The notes beneath the pieces were generated by a model, which was not told the DNA's origin, ran no database searches, and saw only the letters and a program-made list of their open reading frames with translations. DNA of 64,000 nt from positions 121,226 through 185,225 of the forward strand of contig NZ_CADIKH010000016.1 of the NCBI RefSeq assembly GCF_902859855.1, given 5' to 3'. Made by a program: the position numbers and the translations under genes. Below are positions 25,627-35,277 of the stretch, one piece after another. This DNA is from Paraburkholderia humisilvae. Lineage in GTDB: Bacteria; Pseudomonadota; Gammaproteobacteria; Burkholderiales; Burkholderiaceae. Within the stretch, counting starts at the first letter, position 1. The number at the start of each line of letters is the position of its first letter.

Positions 25627-27333
25627 TCAGAACAGAAAATACCGCTGCGCCATCGGCAGCACCTTCGCAGGCTCGCAAGTTAGCCATTCGCCGTTTGCAA
25701 TCACCTGATAAGTCTCCGGATCGACGCTAATCGTCGGTTGCCACGCATTGTGGATCATGTCGTTCTTCGTGACGCTGCGGCAGCCTTTCACCGCAACGAT
25801 ACGCTTCGTCAGCCCATAACGTTCCGCCACGCCGCGCCCGGCGGCCAATTGCGACACGAATGTCAACGATGTGCGTCCCAATGCGCCGCCGCGTGTGGCA
25901 AACATCTCACGATAGTGGACCGGCTGCGGCGTCGGAATCGACGCGTTCGGGTCGCCCATCTGCGCAAGCGCGATCATTCCGCCTTTCAGTATCAAGGAAG
26001 GCTTGACGCCGAAAAATGCCGGCTCCCACAGCACCAGGTCCGCCCACTTGCCGGCTTCGATCGAGCCAACTTCATGCGCGATGCCGTGCGTCAACGCCGG
26101 ATTGATCGTGTACTTCGCGACATACCGTTTGGCGCGGAAATTATCGTTGCGCGCATTGTCTTCAGGTAACGCGCCGCGCTGCGCCTTCATTTTGTGCGCG
26201 GTCTGCCACGTGCGGATGATCACCTCGCCGACCCGTCCCATCGCCTGCGAATCCGACGACAGCATCGACAGCGCGCCGAGATCGTGCAGGATGTCTTCCG
26301 CGGCGATCGTTTCGCGGCGTATCCGCGATTCGGCAAACGCGATGTCTTCGGCGATCGACGGATCGAGATGGTGGCACACCATCAGCATGTCGAGATGCTC
26401 GTCGAGCGTATTGATCGTGTACGGCCGCGTCGGATTGGTCGACGACGGCAGCACGTTCGCCTCGCCGCAGACCTTGATGATGTCCGGCGCGTGGCCGCCG
26501 CCCGCACCTTCGGTGTGGTACGTGTGAATCGTGCGGCCCTTGAACGCGGCGACCGTCGCTTCGACAAAACCGGCTTCGTTCAGCGTATCGGTGTGGATCG
26601 CGACCTGCGTGTCGGTCTCGTCGGCCACTGAGAGCGCATTGTCGATCGCGGCCGGCGTCGTGCCCCAGTCCTCATGCAGCTTCAGCCCGATCGCACCGGC
26701 GGCGATCTGCTCGAGCGCCGGCGCTGGCCGGCTGACATTCCCCTTGCCGAGAAAGCCGAGATTCATCGGATAACCGTCCGCCGCCTGCAGCATCCGTTCG
26801 AGATGCCATGGCCCCGGCGTGACGGTGGTCGCGTTGGTGCCGGTCGCGGGTCCGGTGCCACCGCCGAGCATCGTCGTCACGCCGCTCGCGAGCGCTTCAT
26901 CGATCTGCTGCGGACTGATGAAGTGAATATGCGTATCGATGCCGCCCGCAGTGACGATCATGCCTTCGCCGGCAATCACTTCGGTCGCCGCGCCGAGCGC
27001 AATCGTCACACCCGGCTGGATGTCCGGATTGCCGGCCTTGCCGATCGCGGCAATGCGGCCGTCCTTCAGGCCGATGTCGGCCTTGACGATGCCCCAGTGG
27101 TCGAGAATCACGGCGTTCGTGATCACCGTATCGACGACGTCGGCCGCGACACGTTGCGACTGGCCCATGCCATCGCGAATCACCTTGCCGCCGCCGAACT
27201 TCACTTCTTCGCCGTACACGGTGAAATCGCGCTCGACTTCGATTACGAGGTCGGTGTCGGCAAGCCGGATACGGTCACCGGTGGTGGGGCCGAACATCTC
27301 GGCGTAGGCGCGGCGGCCAATACGTAATGTCAT
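25627..27333 (-). CDS. ureC: urease alpha subunit
   Basis: 568 aa catalytic subunit hydrolysing urea to ammonia and carbamate. Nickel ligands and catalytic residues are intact: H135 and H137 (GIDTHIHFIS), carbamylated K218 (GLKLHEDWGTT), H247, H273 and the mobile flap C320-H321-H322 (MVCHHLDPSIAED), followed by the SSDSQAMGR segment with the Asp ligand. Ends RYFLF as usual. Follows ureB by 36 bp. Confidence 0.98.
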   Translation of the reverse strand: MTLRIGRRAYAEMFGPTTGDRIRLADTDLVIEVERDFTVYGEEVKFGGGKVIRDGMGQSQRVAADVVDTVITNAVILDHWGIVKADIGLKDGRIAAIGKAGNPDIQPGVTIALGAATEVIAGEGMIVTAGGIDTHIHFISPQQIDEALASGVTTMLGGGTGPATGTNATTVTPGPWHLERMLQAADGYPMNLGFLGKGNVSRPAPALEQIAAGAIGLKLHEDWGTTPAAIDNALSVADETDTQVAIHTDTLNEAGFVEATVAAFKGRTIHTYHTEGAGGGHAPDIIKVCGEANVLPSSTNPTRPYTINTLDEHLDMLMVCHHLDPSIAEDIAFAESRIRRETIAAEDILHDLGALSMLSSDSQAMGRVGEVIIRTWQTAHKMKAQRGALPEDNARNDNFRAKRYVAKYTINPALTHGIAHEVGSIEAGKWADLVLWEPAFFGVKPSLILKGGMIALAQMGDPNASIPTPQPVHYREMFATRGGALGRTSLTFVSQLAAGRGVAERYGLTKRIVAVKGCRSVTKNDMIHNAWQPTISVDPETYQVIANGEWLTCEPAKVLPMAQRYFLF

Positions 27334-27369
27334 GTCTGGAATCCGAAAGGATGGGGCGCGAGCGTGCGA

Positions 27370-27750
27370 TCAGGCCTGGACGTTCGCTTTGACGTTCACT
27401 TCCTGCACGTTCGCCGCAGTGGACACCGGCGTGCCGATCGGCTTGTCGAGCTCGCCCATCACCTTGCCGTTGAAACCGTACACGATACGGTCGCCGGCCA
27501 GTTCGACGAGCTCGACCGTGCGCTCCTGGCCCGGCTCGAAGCGTACCGCGGTGCTTGCCGCGATATTGAGCCGGAAGCCGCGCGCCGCCGTGCGATCGAA
27601 CGCGAGCGCCGCGTTGACTTCGTGAAAGTGGTAGTGCGAGCCGACCTGCACCGGACGGTCGCCGGTATTCGATACGGTTAGCGTGATCGTCGTGCGGCCG
27701 GCGTTCAGCTCGTGCTCGCCATCGTCGGTGATCAGTTCGCCGGGGATCAT
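27370..27750 (-). CDS. ureB: urease beta subunit
   Basis: 126 aa. Starts MIPGELITDDGEHELNAG and contains RPVQVGSHYHFHEVNAAL, the family signature. ATG 27750 is preferred over the in-frame ATG at 27765 because AAGGAG ends 7 bp before it. Structural, part of the (UreABC)3 complex. The C-terminus is Val/Asn/Ala-rich and slightly long. Confidence 0.96.
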   Translation of the reverse strand: MIPGELITDDGEHELNAGRTTITLTVSNTGDRPVQVGSHYHFHEVNAALAFDRTAARGFRLNIAASTAVRFEPGQERTVELVELAGDRIVYGFNGKVMGELDKPIGTPVSTAANVQEVNVKANVQA

Positions 27751-27790
27751 CGCGCGCTCCTTCATCGTGGAAACGTCAGGGGTGAAAACA

Positions 27791-28093
27791 TCAGGGGATC
27801 GGATGATGGACGGTCACCAGCTTCGTGCCGTCGGGGAAGGTCGCTTCGACCTGGATGTCCGGAATCATCTCGGGCACGCCTTCCATCACGTCGTCGCGGG
27901 TGAGCAGCGTCGTGCCGTAATGCATGACCTCGGCGACAGTGCGGCCGTCGCGCGCGGCTTCCATCAACGCCGCGGTGATGAACGCGACCGCTTCGGGGTA
28001 GTTCAGTTTCAGGCCGCGTGCGCGGCGTCGTTCGGCAAGCAGCGCCGCGGTGAAGATCAGGAGTTTGTCTCGCTCGCGTGGTGTCAGCTTCAT
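27791..28093 (-). CDS. ureA: urease gamma subunit
   Basis: 100 aa, exactly the usual length. MKLTPRERDKLLIFTAALLA, KLNYPEAVAFITAALMEAAR and EVMHYGTTLLTRDDVMEGVP are diagnostic. First of the structural genes ureABC and preceded by a 263-bp gap holding a predicted sigma-54 promoter, so ureABCEFG can be expressed apart from ureD. No strong Shine-Dalgarno is visible. Confidence 0.97.
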   Translation of the reverse strand: MKLTPRERDKLLIFTAALLAERRRARGLKLNYPEAVAFITAALMEAARDGRTVAEVMHYGTTLLTRDDVMEGVPEMIPDIQVEATFPDGTKLVTVHHPIP

Positions 28094-28163
28094 CGGATGC
28101 GTTGTTGTAATGCGCGTGGGTGGAAGACAGGCGTAGCGTCGTCATTCTAGTGGCCATTTGATG

Positions 28164-28179
28164 AGCAAGCGTTATGCCA
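28164..28179 (-). promoter_or_regulatory. predicted sigma-54 promoter of ureABCEFG
   Basis: On the minus strand TGGCATAACGCTTGCT matches the -24/-12 consensus TGGCAC-N5-TTGCA/T with one mismatch (C to T), and the invariant GG and GC are 10 bp apart as required. Predicted start near 28152, giving a leader of about 60 nt to the ureA ATG (28093). Confidence 0.65.
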
Positions 28180-28219
28180 TCCTGGTGCGCAGGGTTGCTG
28201 CGCGCAAACAGACAGCGGA

Positions 28220-28261
28220 TTGCACCATGATCGCGCGTTGGTGTGTTCCGCAGTGGTGCAA
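28220..28261 (-). promoter_or_regulatory. NtrC-like half-sites upstream of the ureA sigma-54 promoter
   Basis: TTGCACCA (28220-28227) and its perfect reverse complement TGGTGCAA (28254-28261) lie about 70 to 110 bp upstream of the predicted ureA start, with a third imperfect half-site TTGGTGTG (28238-28245) between them. Each half equals the NtrC half-site TGCACC. The spacing (26 bp between outer halves, 11 bp to the middle one) is not the canonical N5 dyad, so cooperative or atypical NtrC binding is inferred. Confidence 0.4.
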
Positions 28262-28356
28262 ATCACTTCGAATCACAGTAACGACGACGCCTGTACGCGG
28301 GACCGGCCGCCTTTTGCTGGAGAATCGGATCAGGTCGCCGAATCAGGTCGACGGAA

Positions 28357-29265
28357 TCAGGTTGACCACAGGCGCAGCGGCACCGCATCAACGCTGTGCA
28401 CGAGCGGCCGCAGCTCGGTCCAGCATTGCATGAGCACGCGTTGCAGCGGCTCCATCGACCGTGCGACCGCGCGCACCAGCAGCACGCCGGGGCACTCTCC
28501 AACGGCGCTCGCTTCGCTGCGCATGCAGGAGGCGGCGGCGCGCAGTGTCGCGTCGAACGGCAGTTTCGCCGTGAGCGCTTCGGCGAGCGTAGCGTCGCAC
28601 GCGGGGCTCACGGCCCACAGCGTGCCGAATGCCGGAAAGCCCGCGAGCCCTTGCGGCGCATCGCGCAACGCGGCGTCGGCGGCGAGTTGTGCGCGTTCGA
28701 ACCACAGCGGTTGTCCGTCAGCGCCGACGATGCGCGACACGGCTTTCAAGTGGCCTGCGCTCCAGCGTTCGCCGGCCGCCTGCCGGCCCAGCTGTGCCGC
28801 GTCCCAGCCCAGTGCGCTCGCGCCTTCGGCAAGCGTCAGCGTGAAATCGAGCGACGCATGCGCATGGTCGAACACGATATTGTTTTGCGGCAGCCAGTCG
28901 AGCTTCGCCTGCGCGCCGACGCGAATGCCGATCCGCTGTCGCGCGGTGCGGCCATTCGACTTGTACCACTTGGTTGCGCCGGGCGTGGTGAGCACGGCGT
29001 GCGTGCCGGCGGCGAGCGCGATGTCGATATCAAGCGCGTCACCGCCCGCGATGCCGCCGGGCGGGTGCACGATCACCGCATGACAGATCGCCTCGCCTTC
29101 CGGATAGAGCGGCCTTTGCACGCGCAACGGTCCTTCATGCAGCCGATGGGCGAGTGTGGTTCGACTGCCGTGCTTCGCGAAGCCGAGTTCGAGCCGCGCG
29201 CGCCACTGCGCATGCGAGGTGGAATCGGCGGGGGCGAGAGCAGTGTGGTTTTCGTGCAGCGACAT
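28357..29265 (-). CDS. ureD: urease accessory protein UreD
   Basis: 302 aa UreD/UreH scaffold that binds apo-urease and recruits UreF and UreG. Conserved segments: VIVHPPGGIAGGDALDIDIA, TTPGATKWYKSNG, LDWLPQNNIVFDHA and an LLVRAVARSMEPLQRVL end. It starts 52 bp after urtE, so it can be transcribed from the urt promoter. It is separated from ureA by 263 bp containing a promoter. Confidence 0.96.
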   Translation of the reverse strand: MSLHENHTALAPADSTSHAQWRARLELGFAKHGSRTTLAHRLHEGPLRVQRPLYPEGEAICHAVIVHPPGGIAGGDALDIDIALAAGTHAVLTTPGATKWYKSNGRTARQRIGIRVGAQAKLDWLPQNNIVFDHAHASLDFTLTLAEGASALGWDAAQLGRQAAGERWSAGHLKAVSRIVGADGQPLWFERAQLAADAALRDAPQGLAGFPAFGTLWAVSPACDATLAEALTAKLPFDATLRAAASCMRSEASAVGECPGVLLVRAVARSMEPLQRVLMQCWTELRPLVHSVDAVPLRLWST

Positions 29266-29317
29266 GCGGCGAGAATATCACGTGAAAGACGCGCGAAAGC
29301 ACGCCCCGAACCGCACG

Positions 29318-30010
29318 CTAAACCGCGATCAGCGCACGCACGCCGTCCTGATCCATATGCGCGCCTTGGCCGCCCGCGATAATTTCACCGCGGCTCATCA
29401 CCCAGTAGTGATCCGCGATCGCTTTCGCGAAGTCGTAGTACTGCTCGACCAGCAGCACGGTCAGCCCCATCTCTTCGACCAGTTGCCGCAGCGTGCGGCC
29501 GATGTCCTGGATGATCGACGGCTGGATGCCTTCGGTCGGCTCGTCGAGAATCAGCAATTGCGGTTCGCTCATCAGCGCGCGGCCGATCGCGAGCTGTTGC
29601 TGCTGGCCGCCCGACAGATCGCCGCCACGGCGCGCGCGCATGTCCTTCAGCACCGGGAAGAGTTCGTAGATTCGCTCGGGAATCCGCTTCGGCGCTTTGC
29701 GGCTCGCCGCGCCGACCAGCAGATTTTCTTCGACGGTGAGGCGCGGAAAGATATCGCGGCCTTGCGGCACGTAAGCGAGGCCTTGCGCGACGCGCGCATG
29801 CGGCGGCAGTTTCGTGAGCGGCGTGCCGCGCCACGTGATCGTGCCGTTTCTGGTCGGTACGACGCCCATCAGGCAGCGCAGCAGCGTCGTCTTGCCAACG
29901 CCGTTGCGGCCGAGCAGCACGGTCAGCTTGCCGTCCGGCACGTCGAGCTTCACATTGCGCAGGATATGGCTGCCGCCATAGTACTGGTTCAGGTTGGTGA
30001 CTTCGAGCAT
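29318..30010 (-). CDS. urtE: urea ABC transporter ATP-binding subunit UrtE
   Basis: 230 aa LivF-type ATPase. Walker A LLGRNGVGKTTLLRCLMG, signature DLSGGQQQQLAIGRAL, Walker B LLILDEPTEGIQPSIIQDIG, switch His in EQYYDF region. N-terminus LEVTNLNQYYGGSHIL and the EPTEGIQPSII phrase separate UrtE from LivF. Pairs with UrtD to energise urea import. Starts 3 bp after urtD ends. Confidence 0.95.
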   Translation of the reverse strand: MLEVTNLNQYYGGSHILRNVKLDVPDGKLTVLLGRNGVGKTTLLRCLMGVVPTRNGTITWRGTPLTKLPPHARVAQGLAYVPQGRDIFPRLTVEENLLVGAASRKAPKRIPERIYELFPVLKDMRARRGGDLSGGQQQQLAIGRALMSEPQLLILDEPTEGIQPSIIQDIGRTLRQLVEEMGLTVLLVEQYYDFAKAIADHYWVMSRGEIIAGGQGAHMDQDGVRALIAV

Positions 30011-30013
30011 AGG

Positions 30014-30862
30014 TCAGCGTCCAAGGTACGACTCGATCACAGTCGGGTCGTTTTTCACGGCGTCGAGCGTGCCGTGCGCGAGCACGCTGCCTTCGGCCAT
30101 CACGGTGACCATCCCCGTGTCGCCGGCGAGCGCGGCGACGAACTCCATATCGTGCTCGACGACCATCATCGAGCAGCTGCCGCGCAGGTGATTCAGCAGG
30201 TCCGCGAGCTGCATGGTCTCGTCGTCGGTCATGCCGGCCGCCGGTTCGTCGAGCAGCAGCAGCGCCGGTTGTTGCATCAGCAACATGCCGATCTCGAGCC
30301 GTTGCTTCTGCCCGTGCGACAGCTCGCCGGCCGGGCGCCGCGCTTCGCCTTCGAGGCGCAGCAGCGCGAGCGTTTCCTCGATGCGCGCCTGGGCGGCGCG
30401 ATCGAGCCGCGCGCGCAGCGACGCGAGCCAGCCCTTGTCGGTCTTCATCGCCAGTTCGAGGTTTTCCCATACCGGGTGCTGTTCGAACACGGTCGGCTTC
30501 TGGAATTTGCGGCCGATGCCGGCCCGCGCGATGGACGGCTCGTTCAGGCGGGTCAGGTCGATCGTCTGGCCGAGGAAGACCTTGCCGGAATCGGGCGCGG
30601 TCTTGCCGGTGATCACATCCATCATCGTGGTCTTGCCGGCGCCGTTCGGGCCGATGATGCAGCGCAGTTCGCCGACGTCGATCGAAAGCGACAGTTTGTT
30701 CAACGCGCGAAAGCCATCGAAGCTCACGGTCACGTCTTCGAGATACAGGATCGTGCCATGCGATATGTCGATCTCGCCGGGCGTTGCGACGTGGCCCATG
30801 CCCGCGACGCCGCTCAATGCGCGTTCGGCAACGGGTTCCGCTAGGTTTGCGGGTTCGCTCAT
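30014..30862 (-). CDS. urtD: urea ABC transporter ATP-binding subunit UrtD
   Basis: 282 aa LivG-type ATPase with a ~30-residue N-terminal extension. Walker A IIGPNGAGKTTMMDVITGKT, the UrtD marker GRKFQKPTVFEQHPVWENLE, signature ELSHGQKQRLEIGM, Walker B LLLLDEPAAGMTDDET, and VVEHDMEFV. Its ATG overlaps the urtC stop by one base (TGATG), indicating coupled translation. Confidence 0.96.
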   Translation of the reverse strand: MSEPANLAEPVAERALSGVAGMGHVATPGEIDISHGTILYLEDVTVSFDGFRALNKLSLSIDVGELRCIIGPNGAGKTTMMDVITGKTAPDSGKVFLGQTIDLTRLNEPSIARAGIGRKFQKPTVFEQHPVWENLELAMKTDKGWLASLRARLDRAAQARIEETLALLRLEGEARRPAGELSHGQKQRLEIGMLLMQQPALLLLDEPAAGMTDDETMQLADLLNHLRGSCSMMVVEHDMEFVAALAGDTGMVTVMAEGSVLAHGTLDAVKNDPTVIESYLGR

Positions 30863-32058
30863 CAGCGGTCCTTATGTGCGGTGGTTTTGCGCATCACGAG
30901 CTCGATCAGCCCCATGATGCCGTTCGGCAGGAACAGCGGCACCAGCACGAAAATCGCGCCGAGGAAGAACAGCCAATATTCGGCGAAGTACGCAGTGAAG
31001 AAGCTCTTCGCGCCGTTTACCGCGAAGGCGCCGATGATCGGCCCGATCAGCGTGCCACGCCCGCCGACGGCGACCCAGATCGCCATTTCGATCGAATTGC
31101 CCGGCGACATTTCGCCCGGATTGATAATGCCGACCTGCGGCACGTACAGCGCGCCCGCAATGCCGCACAGCATGGCGGACACGGTCCACACGAACAGCTT
31201 GTACGCGAGTGGGCTGTAGCCGAGGAACATCAGCCGCGTCTCGCCGTCGCGCACCGCGGTGACGACACGCCCGAGCTTGGACGTGACGATTGCGCGGGCC
31301 CCGATAAACGCAAGCACGAGCACTGCGAACGTCATCAGGAACAGCACGGTGCGCGTGCCAGGGTGCGTGATCGGAAAGCCGGCGATTCGCTTGAAGTCGG
31401 TAAAGCCGTTATTGCCGCCGAAGCCGGTCTCGTTGCGATAGAAGAGCAGCATCGCGGCGAACGTCATCGCCTGCGTGATGATCGACAGGTAGACGCCTTT
31501 CACGCGCGAGCGGAACGTGAAGAAGCCGAACACCCACGCGACGAGCGCCGGCACCAGTACGACGAGCAGCAGGGCATACGCGAGATGCTGTGTGCCTTGC
31601 CAGTACCACGGCAACTGATGCCAGTCGAGAAACACCATGAAATCGGGCAGATCGCTGCCGTACTTGCCGTCATGGCCGATCGCGCGCATCAGGTACATGC
31701 CGATCGCGTAGCCGCCGAGCGCGAAGAACAGCCCATGCCCGAGGCTCAGAATGCCGCAGTAGCCCCATACCAGGTCGAGCGCGAGCGCGGCGATCGCATA
31801 GCACATGAACTTGCCGGCGATCGTCATCGCATACGCGGACAGATGGAAGGCGCTGGTCTCCGGCAACACGAGCGTGGAGAGCGGCACGCCCAGCCCGATC
31901 ACGATAATCAGTGCGATCAACGCGTGCCACGCGCGGCGCGACAGCAGCGCCGCGCGCGGCGGCAGACCGAGCGCGAAGCCGGACAGATCGACACGCTCCG
32001 TATCGCTCGTCGCGGCACGCGCGTCGACCGCGGCCTGGGAAGAAGTAGCGGACGTCAT
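30862..32058 (-). CDS. urtC: urea ABC transporter permease UrtC
   Basis: 398 aa LivM-type permease with about ten membrane segments after a ~40-residue cytoplasmic leader. WGYCGILSLGHGLFFALGGY is the LivM-type motif and EMAIWVAVGGRGTLIGPIIG the coupling region for the ATPase. Long periplasmic insert with DLPDFMVFLDWHQLPWYW is typical of UrtC. Follows urtB by 3 bp. Confidence 0.95.
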   Translation of the reverse strand: MTSATSSQAAVDARAATSDTERVDLSGFALGLPPRAALLSRRAWHALIALIIVIGLGVPLSTLVLPETSAFHLSAYAMTIAGKFMCYAIAALALDLVWGYCGILSLGHGLFFALGGYAIGMYLMRAIGHDGKYGSDLPDFMVFLDWHQLPWYWQGTQHLAYALLLVVLVPALVAWVFGFFTFRSRVKGVYLSIITQAMTFAAMLLFYRNETGFGGNNGFTDFKRIAGFPITHPGTRTVLFLMTFAVLVLAFIGARAIVTSKLGRVVTAVRDGETRLMFLGYSPLAYKLFVWTVSAMLCGIAGALYVPQVGIINPGEMSPGNSIEMAIWVAVGGRGTLIGPIIGAFAVNGAKSFFTAYFAEYWLFFLGAIFVLVPLFLPNGIMGLIELVMRKTTAHKDR

Positions 32059-32061
32059 CGA

Positions 32062-33714
32062 TCAGGCCTCCGCGCTGCGGCCCTTCAGGGCGAACATGCC
32101 CTGCGGACGCTTCTGGATAAACAGCACGATCAGCACGAGCACCGCGATCTTCGCGAGCACCGCGCCCCAGAACGGCTCGATCGCCTTGCTGACGAGGCCG
32201 AGACCAAAGCCGCCGAGCACCGTGCCCGCGAGCTGTCCGACGCCGCCCAGCACGACCGCCATAAACGAATCGATGATGTAGCTCTGACCGAGATCCGGAC
32301 CGACATTGCCGATCTGCGACAGCGCACAGCCGCCGAGTCCCGCGATGCCCGCGCCGAACGCGAACGCGTAGGAATCGACGAGCGCAGTCCTGACACCGAC
32401 GCAGGCGGCCATCCGGCGGTTCTGCGTGACCGCGCGCACGAACAGGCCGAGCCGCGTCCTGGTCAGCACCGCCCATGCGATGCCGACCACGATCAGTGAG
32501 AACGCGAGGATCGCGAGCCGGTTGTACGGCAGGATCAGGTTCTGCATCACGGTGACGCCGCCGCTCATCCACGACGGGTTCACGACCTGCACGTTCTGCG
32601 CACCGAAGATCATCCGCGTCGCCTGGATCAGGATCAGGCTGATGCCGAACGTGGTTAGCAGCGTCTCGAGCGGGCGGCCGTACAGATGCTTCAGCACGAG
32701 CCGTTCGAGCACGATGCCGACCGCCGCGGCCGCGATGAACGATGCGGGAATGGCAAACAGCGGATACCAGTCGAACGCGCCCGGTGTGTAACGCTGCATC
32801 AGGCTCTGCACGACATAGGTTGCGTACGCACCGATCATCAGAAACTCGCCGTGCGCCATATTGATCACGCCGATCAGGCCGTAGGTGATCGCCAGACCGA
32901 GCGCGGCAAGCAGCAGCACGCTGCCGAGCGACAGCCCGGCGAAGATCGTGCCGACGATCTCGCTGCGGCGCTGGATCGTGTCGAGCGCGTCGATCCCTTG
33001 CTGGGCGGCGGCGCGCACGCGTTCGTCCGGTTCGGCGAAGCTGCCGTCCGGCTTCTTCGCGACGATCGGGCGCAGTAGTTCGTTCATGTCGAGATCGTGC
33101 CGCGCGGCGACCAGTTGCACCGCCTCAAGACGCTTCGCGCCATCGGGGTCGTGCAGTGCGGTCATGGCCCACAGCACGTCGAGGCGCCGTTTCAGCGCGG
33201 GGTCGGTTTCTTTCGCGCGCGCCGCGTCGATCATCGGTTTCATTGCGATGTCGGGGTTTTTCAGCAGTTCCGCGATCGCGGCGCGCCGCGTGTCGAGGTC
33301 GGGCGATGCGAGCTGCAAGCCCGACAATGCGCCCGCGACCTTCGAGCGCAACAGGTTATTCAGCGTCACAGGCTGCGCGTCGCCGGGCGCGATCGTCTTA
33401 CCGGTCACCGCGTCGCGCGCGGTGTCGTTGTCCTGTATCAGCACCGCGCCGGCATCGGTCGCGAGTGCGTTGTCTTCGGAGAGAGCCTTTAGTAGCGCGA
33501 GCGATGGCGCGTCGTGCATCGCAATCAGCTTGTCGATGGCGGCGGACTTCGCGTCGAAGTCGTCGCCCGCCAGCGGCGCGACGTCGGCCGGGGTCAGTGC
33601 GAATGCCTGTTGCGGGATGAGCAGCGACGTCAGCAGCGCGAACGCGGCAGCGATGGAACCAACGCGCGCGGCGCTCAAGCCGCGCCGCGCCAGTCTGGAG
33701 AAGGAGAACGCCAT
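32062..33714 (-). CDS. urtB: urea ABC transporter permease UrtB
   Basis: 550 aa. A signal peptide (residues 1-~32, ending PQQAFA) leads into a ~230-residue periplasmic domain with repeated short helices (KIDKLIAMHDAPSLAL style), then a LivH-type permease domain with LAITYGLIGVINMAHGEFLM and TFGISLILIQATRMIFG. This two-part layout is the proteobacterial UrtB form. ATG 33714 with AAGGAG upstream is chosen; the upstream part of the frame has no family support. Confidence 0.94.
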   Translation of the reverse strand: MAFSFSRLARRGLSAARVGSIAAAFALLTSLLIPQQAFALTPADVAPLAGDDFDAKSAAIDKLIAMHDAPSLALLKALSEDNALATDAGAVLIQDNDTARDAVTGKTIAPGDAQPVTLNNLLRSKVAGALSGLQLASPDLDTRRAAIAELLKNPDIAMKPMIDAARAKETDPALKRRLDVLWAMTALHDPDGAKRLEAVQLVAARHDLDMNELLRPIVAKKPDGSFAEPDERVRAAAQQGIDALDTIQRRSEIVGTIFAGLSLGSVLLLAALGLAITYGLIGVINMAHGEFLMIGAYATYVVQSLMQRYTPGAFDWYPLFAIPASFIAAAAVGIVLERLVLKHLYGRPLETLLTTFGISLILIQATRMIFGAQNVQVVNPSWMSGGVTVMQNLILPYNRLAILAFSLIVVGIAWAVLTRTRLGLFVRAVTQNRRMAACVGVRTALVDSYAFAFGAGIAGLGGCALSQIGNVGPDLGQSYIIDSFMAVVLGGVGQLAGTVLGGFGLGLVSKAIEPFWGAVLAKIAVLVLIVLFIQKRPQGMFALKGRSAEA

Positions 33715-33853
33715 GATGGCCTTTGAAGAGACAAGCAGGAGGCACGTCGGCGGCATCGGAGGGTCGGTCCGATGCCGCTTGCTACAGGGTATGGCTTGAC
33801 TTCATTGAGCTGCGCTTCACGTTGGGGAGGGCATGAAGCGCAGCGGGTCGGGC

Positions 33854-35152
33854 TTACGCCACGCGCGAGCGGCGCAGGAACGACGGAATCGAGCTGACCA
33901 CATCCGGCTTGCTTTCGTTGCCCGCAATAAACGGGCTCCACGGCTGCGCGCGAATCGCGGTCTTCGTCTTCCATACGACGTTGAATTGCCCGTCGCCGCG
34001 AATCTCGCCGATCATCACCGGCTTGTGCAGATGGTGGTTGCCATCCATCGTCAACGTGAAGCCCGACGGCGCGGCGAAGGTCTGGCCGATCATCGCGACG
34101 CGCACCTTGTCGACCTCGGTGCTCTTCGCTTTTTCGACCGCCTGCTTCCACATATGAATGCCGACGAAGGTCGCTTCCATCGGATCGTTCGTCACGCGCT
34201 TCGCGCCGCCCGGCAGGCTCTGCGCCCTCACGTATGACGCGAACTCGTCCTTGAACGCGGTGTTGTTCGGTCCTTTGACCGACATGAAGTAGTTCCACGC
34301 CGCGAGGTGGCCGACGAGCGGTTTCGTATCGATGCCGCGCAGCTCTTCCTCGCCGACCGAGAACGCGACCACCGGCACATCGGTCGCCTTCAGCCCCTGG
34401 TTGCCGAGCTCCTTGTAGAACGGCACATTCGAATCGCCGTTGATGGTCGACACGACGGTGGTCTTGCCGCCTTGCGAGAACGTCTTGATGTTCGCGACGA
34501 TCGTTTGATAGTCGCTATGGCCGAACGGCGTGTACACCTCCTGGATGTCGCTGTCCTGAACGCCCTTCGAATGCAGGAAGGCGCGCAGGATCTTGTTGGT
34601 CGTGCGCGGGTACACGTAGTCGGTGCCGAGCAGGAAGAAGCGTTTCGCGCCGCCGCCCTCGCTGCTCATCAGGTACTCGACGGCGGGAATCGCCTGCTGG
34701 TTCGGCGCCGCGCCCGTATAGAACACGTTGCGTGACATCTCTTCCCCTTCGTATTGCACCGGGTAGTAGAGCAGGCCGTTGAGTTCCTCGAATACCGGCA
34801 GTACCGACTTGCGCGACACCGATGTCCAGCAGCCGAACACGCACGCGACCTTGTCCTGGGTCAGCAGTTGCCGGGCCTTTTCGGCGAACAGCGGCCAGTT
34901 CGACGCCGGGTCGACGACGACCGGCTGGATCTGCCGGCCCATCACGCCGCCGCTCTTGTTGATGTCCGAGATCGTCATCAATGCGGTGTCTTTCAGCGAC
35001 GTCTCCGAAATCGCCATCGTGCCCGACAGCGAGTGCAGGATGCCGACCTTGATCGGCCCGCTGCTCGACTGCGCGTGTGCAAACGGCACCTTGCCCGCGA
35101 GCGCGAGCGCGCCCGACATTGAGCCGAGCTTCAGAAGATTGCGACGTTTCAT
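33854..35152 (-). CDS. urtA: urea ABC transporter substrate-binding protein UrtA
   Basis: 432 aa periplasmic urea/short-amide binding protein. The N-terminus KRRNLLKLG followed by a hydrophobic stretch and AHAQ looks like a Tat-type signal. The mature part starts PIKVGILHSLSGTMAISE and contains VVVDPASNWPLFAEKARQLL, FGCWTSVSRKSVLPVFEE and YPVQYEGEEMSRNVFYTGA, all diagnostic for UrtA/FmdD. First gene of urtABCDE, with a strong sigma-54 promoter 126 bp upstream. Confidence 0.96.
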   Translation of the reverse strand: MKRRNLLKLGSMSGALALAGKVPFAHAQSSSGPIKVGILHSLSGTMAISETSLKDTALMTISDINKSGGVMGRQIQPVVVDPASNWPLFAEKARQLLTQDKVACVFGCWTSVSRKSVLPVFEELNGLLYYPVQYEGEEMSRNVFYTGAAPNQQAIPAVEYLMSSEGGGAKRFFLLGTDYVYPRTTNKILRAFLHSKGVQDSDIQEVYTPFGHSDYQTIVANIKTFSQGGKTTVVSTINGDSNVPFYKELGNQGLKATDVPVVAFSVGEEELRGIDTKPLVGHLAAWNYFMSVKGPNNTAFKDEFASYVRAQSLPGGAKRVTNDPMEATFVGIHMWKQAVEKAKSTEVDKVRVAMIGQTFAAPSGFTLTMDGNHHLHKPVMIGEIRGDGQFNVVWKTKTAIRAQPWSPFIAGNESKPDVVSSIPSFLRRSRVA

Positions 35153-35277
35153 GTGCTACCCCTTGCCATGGATGATGAGTGTTTTTGGGCGTCGCGACGG
35201 CTTCGTGCACGCGGCGACGGATCGAGGCTGTAGACCGGCTTGAGCTTGCGTAGTGCATGACGGGTCGCGCGTGTTAC

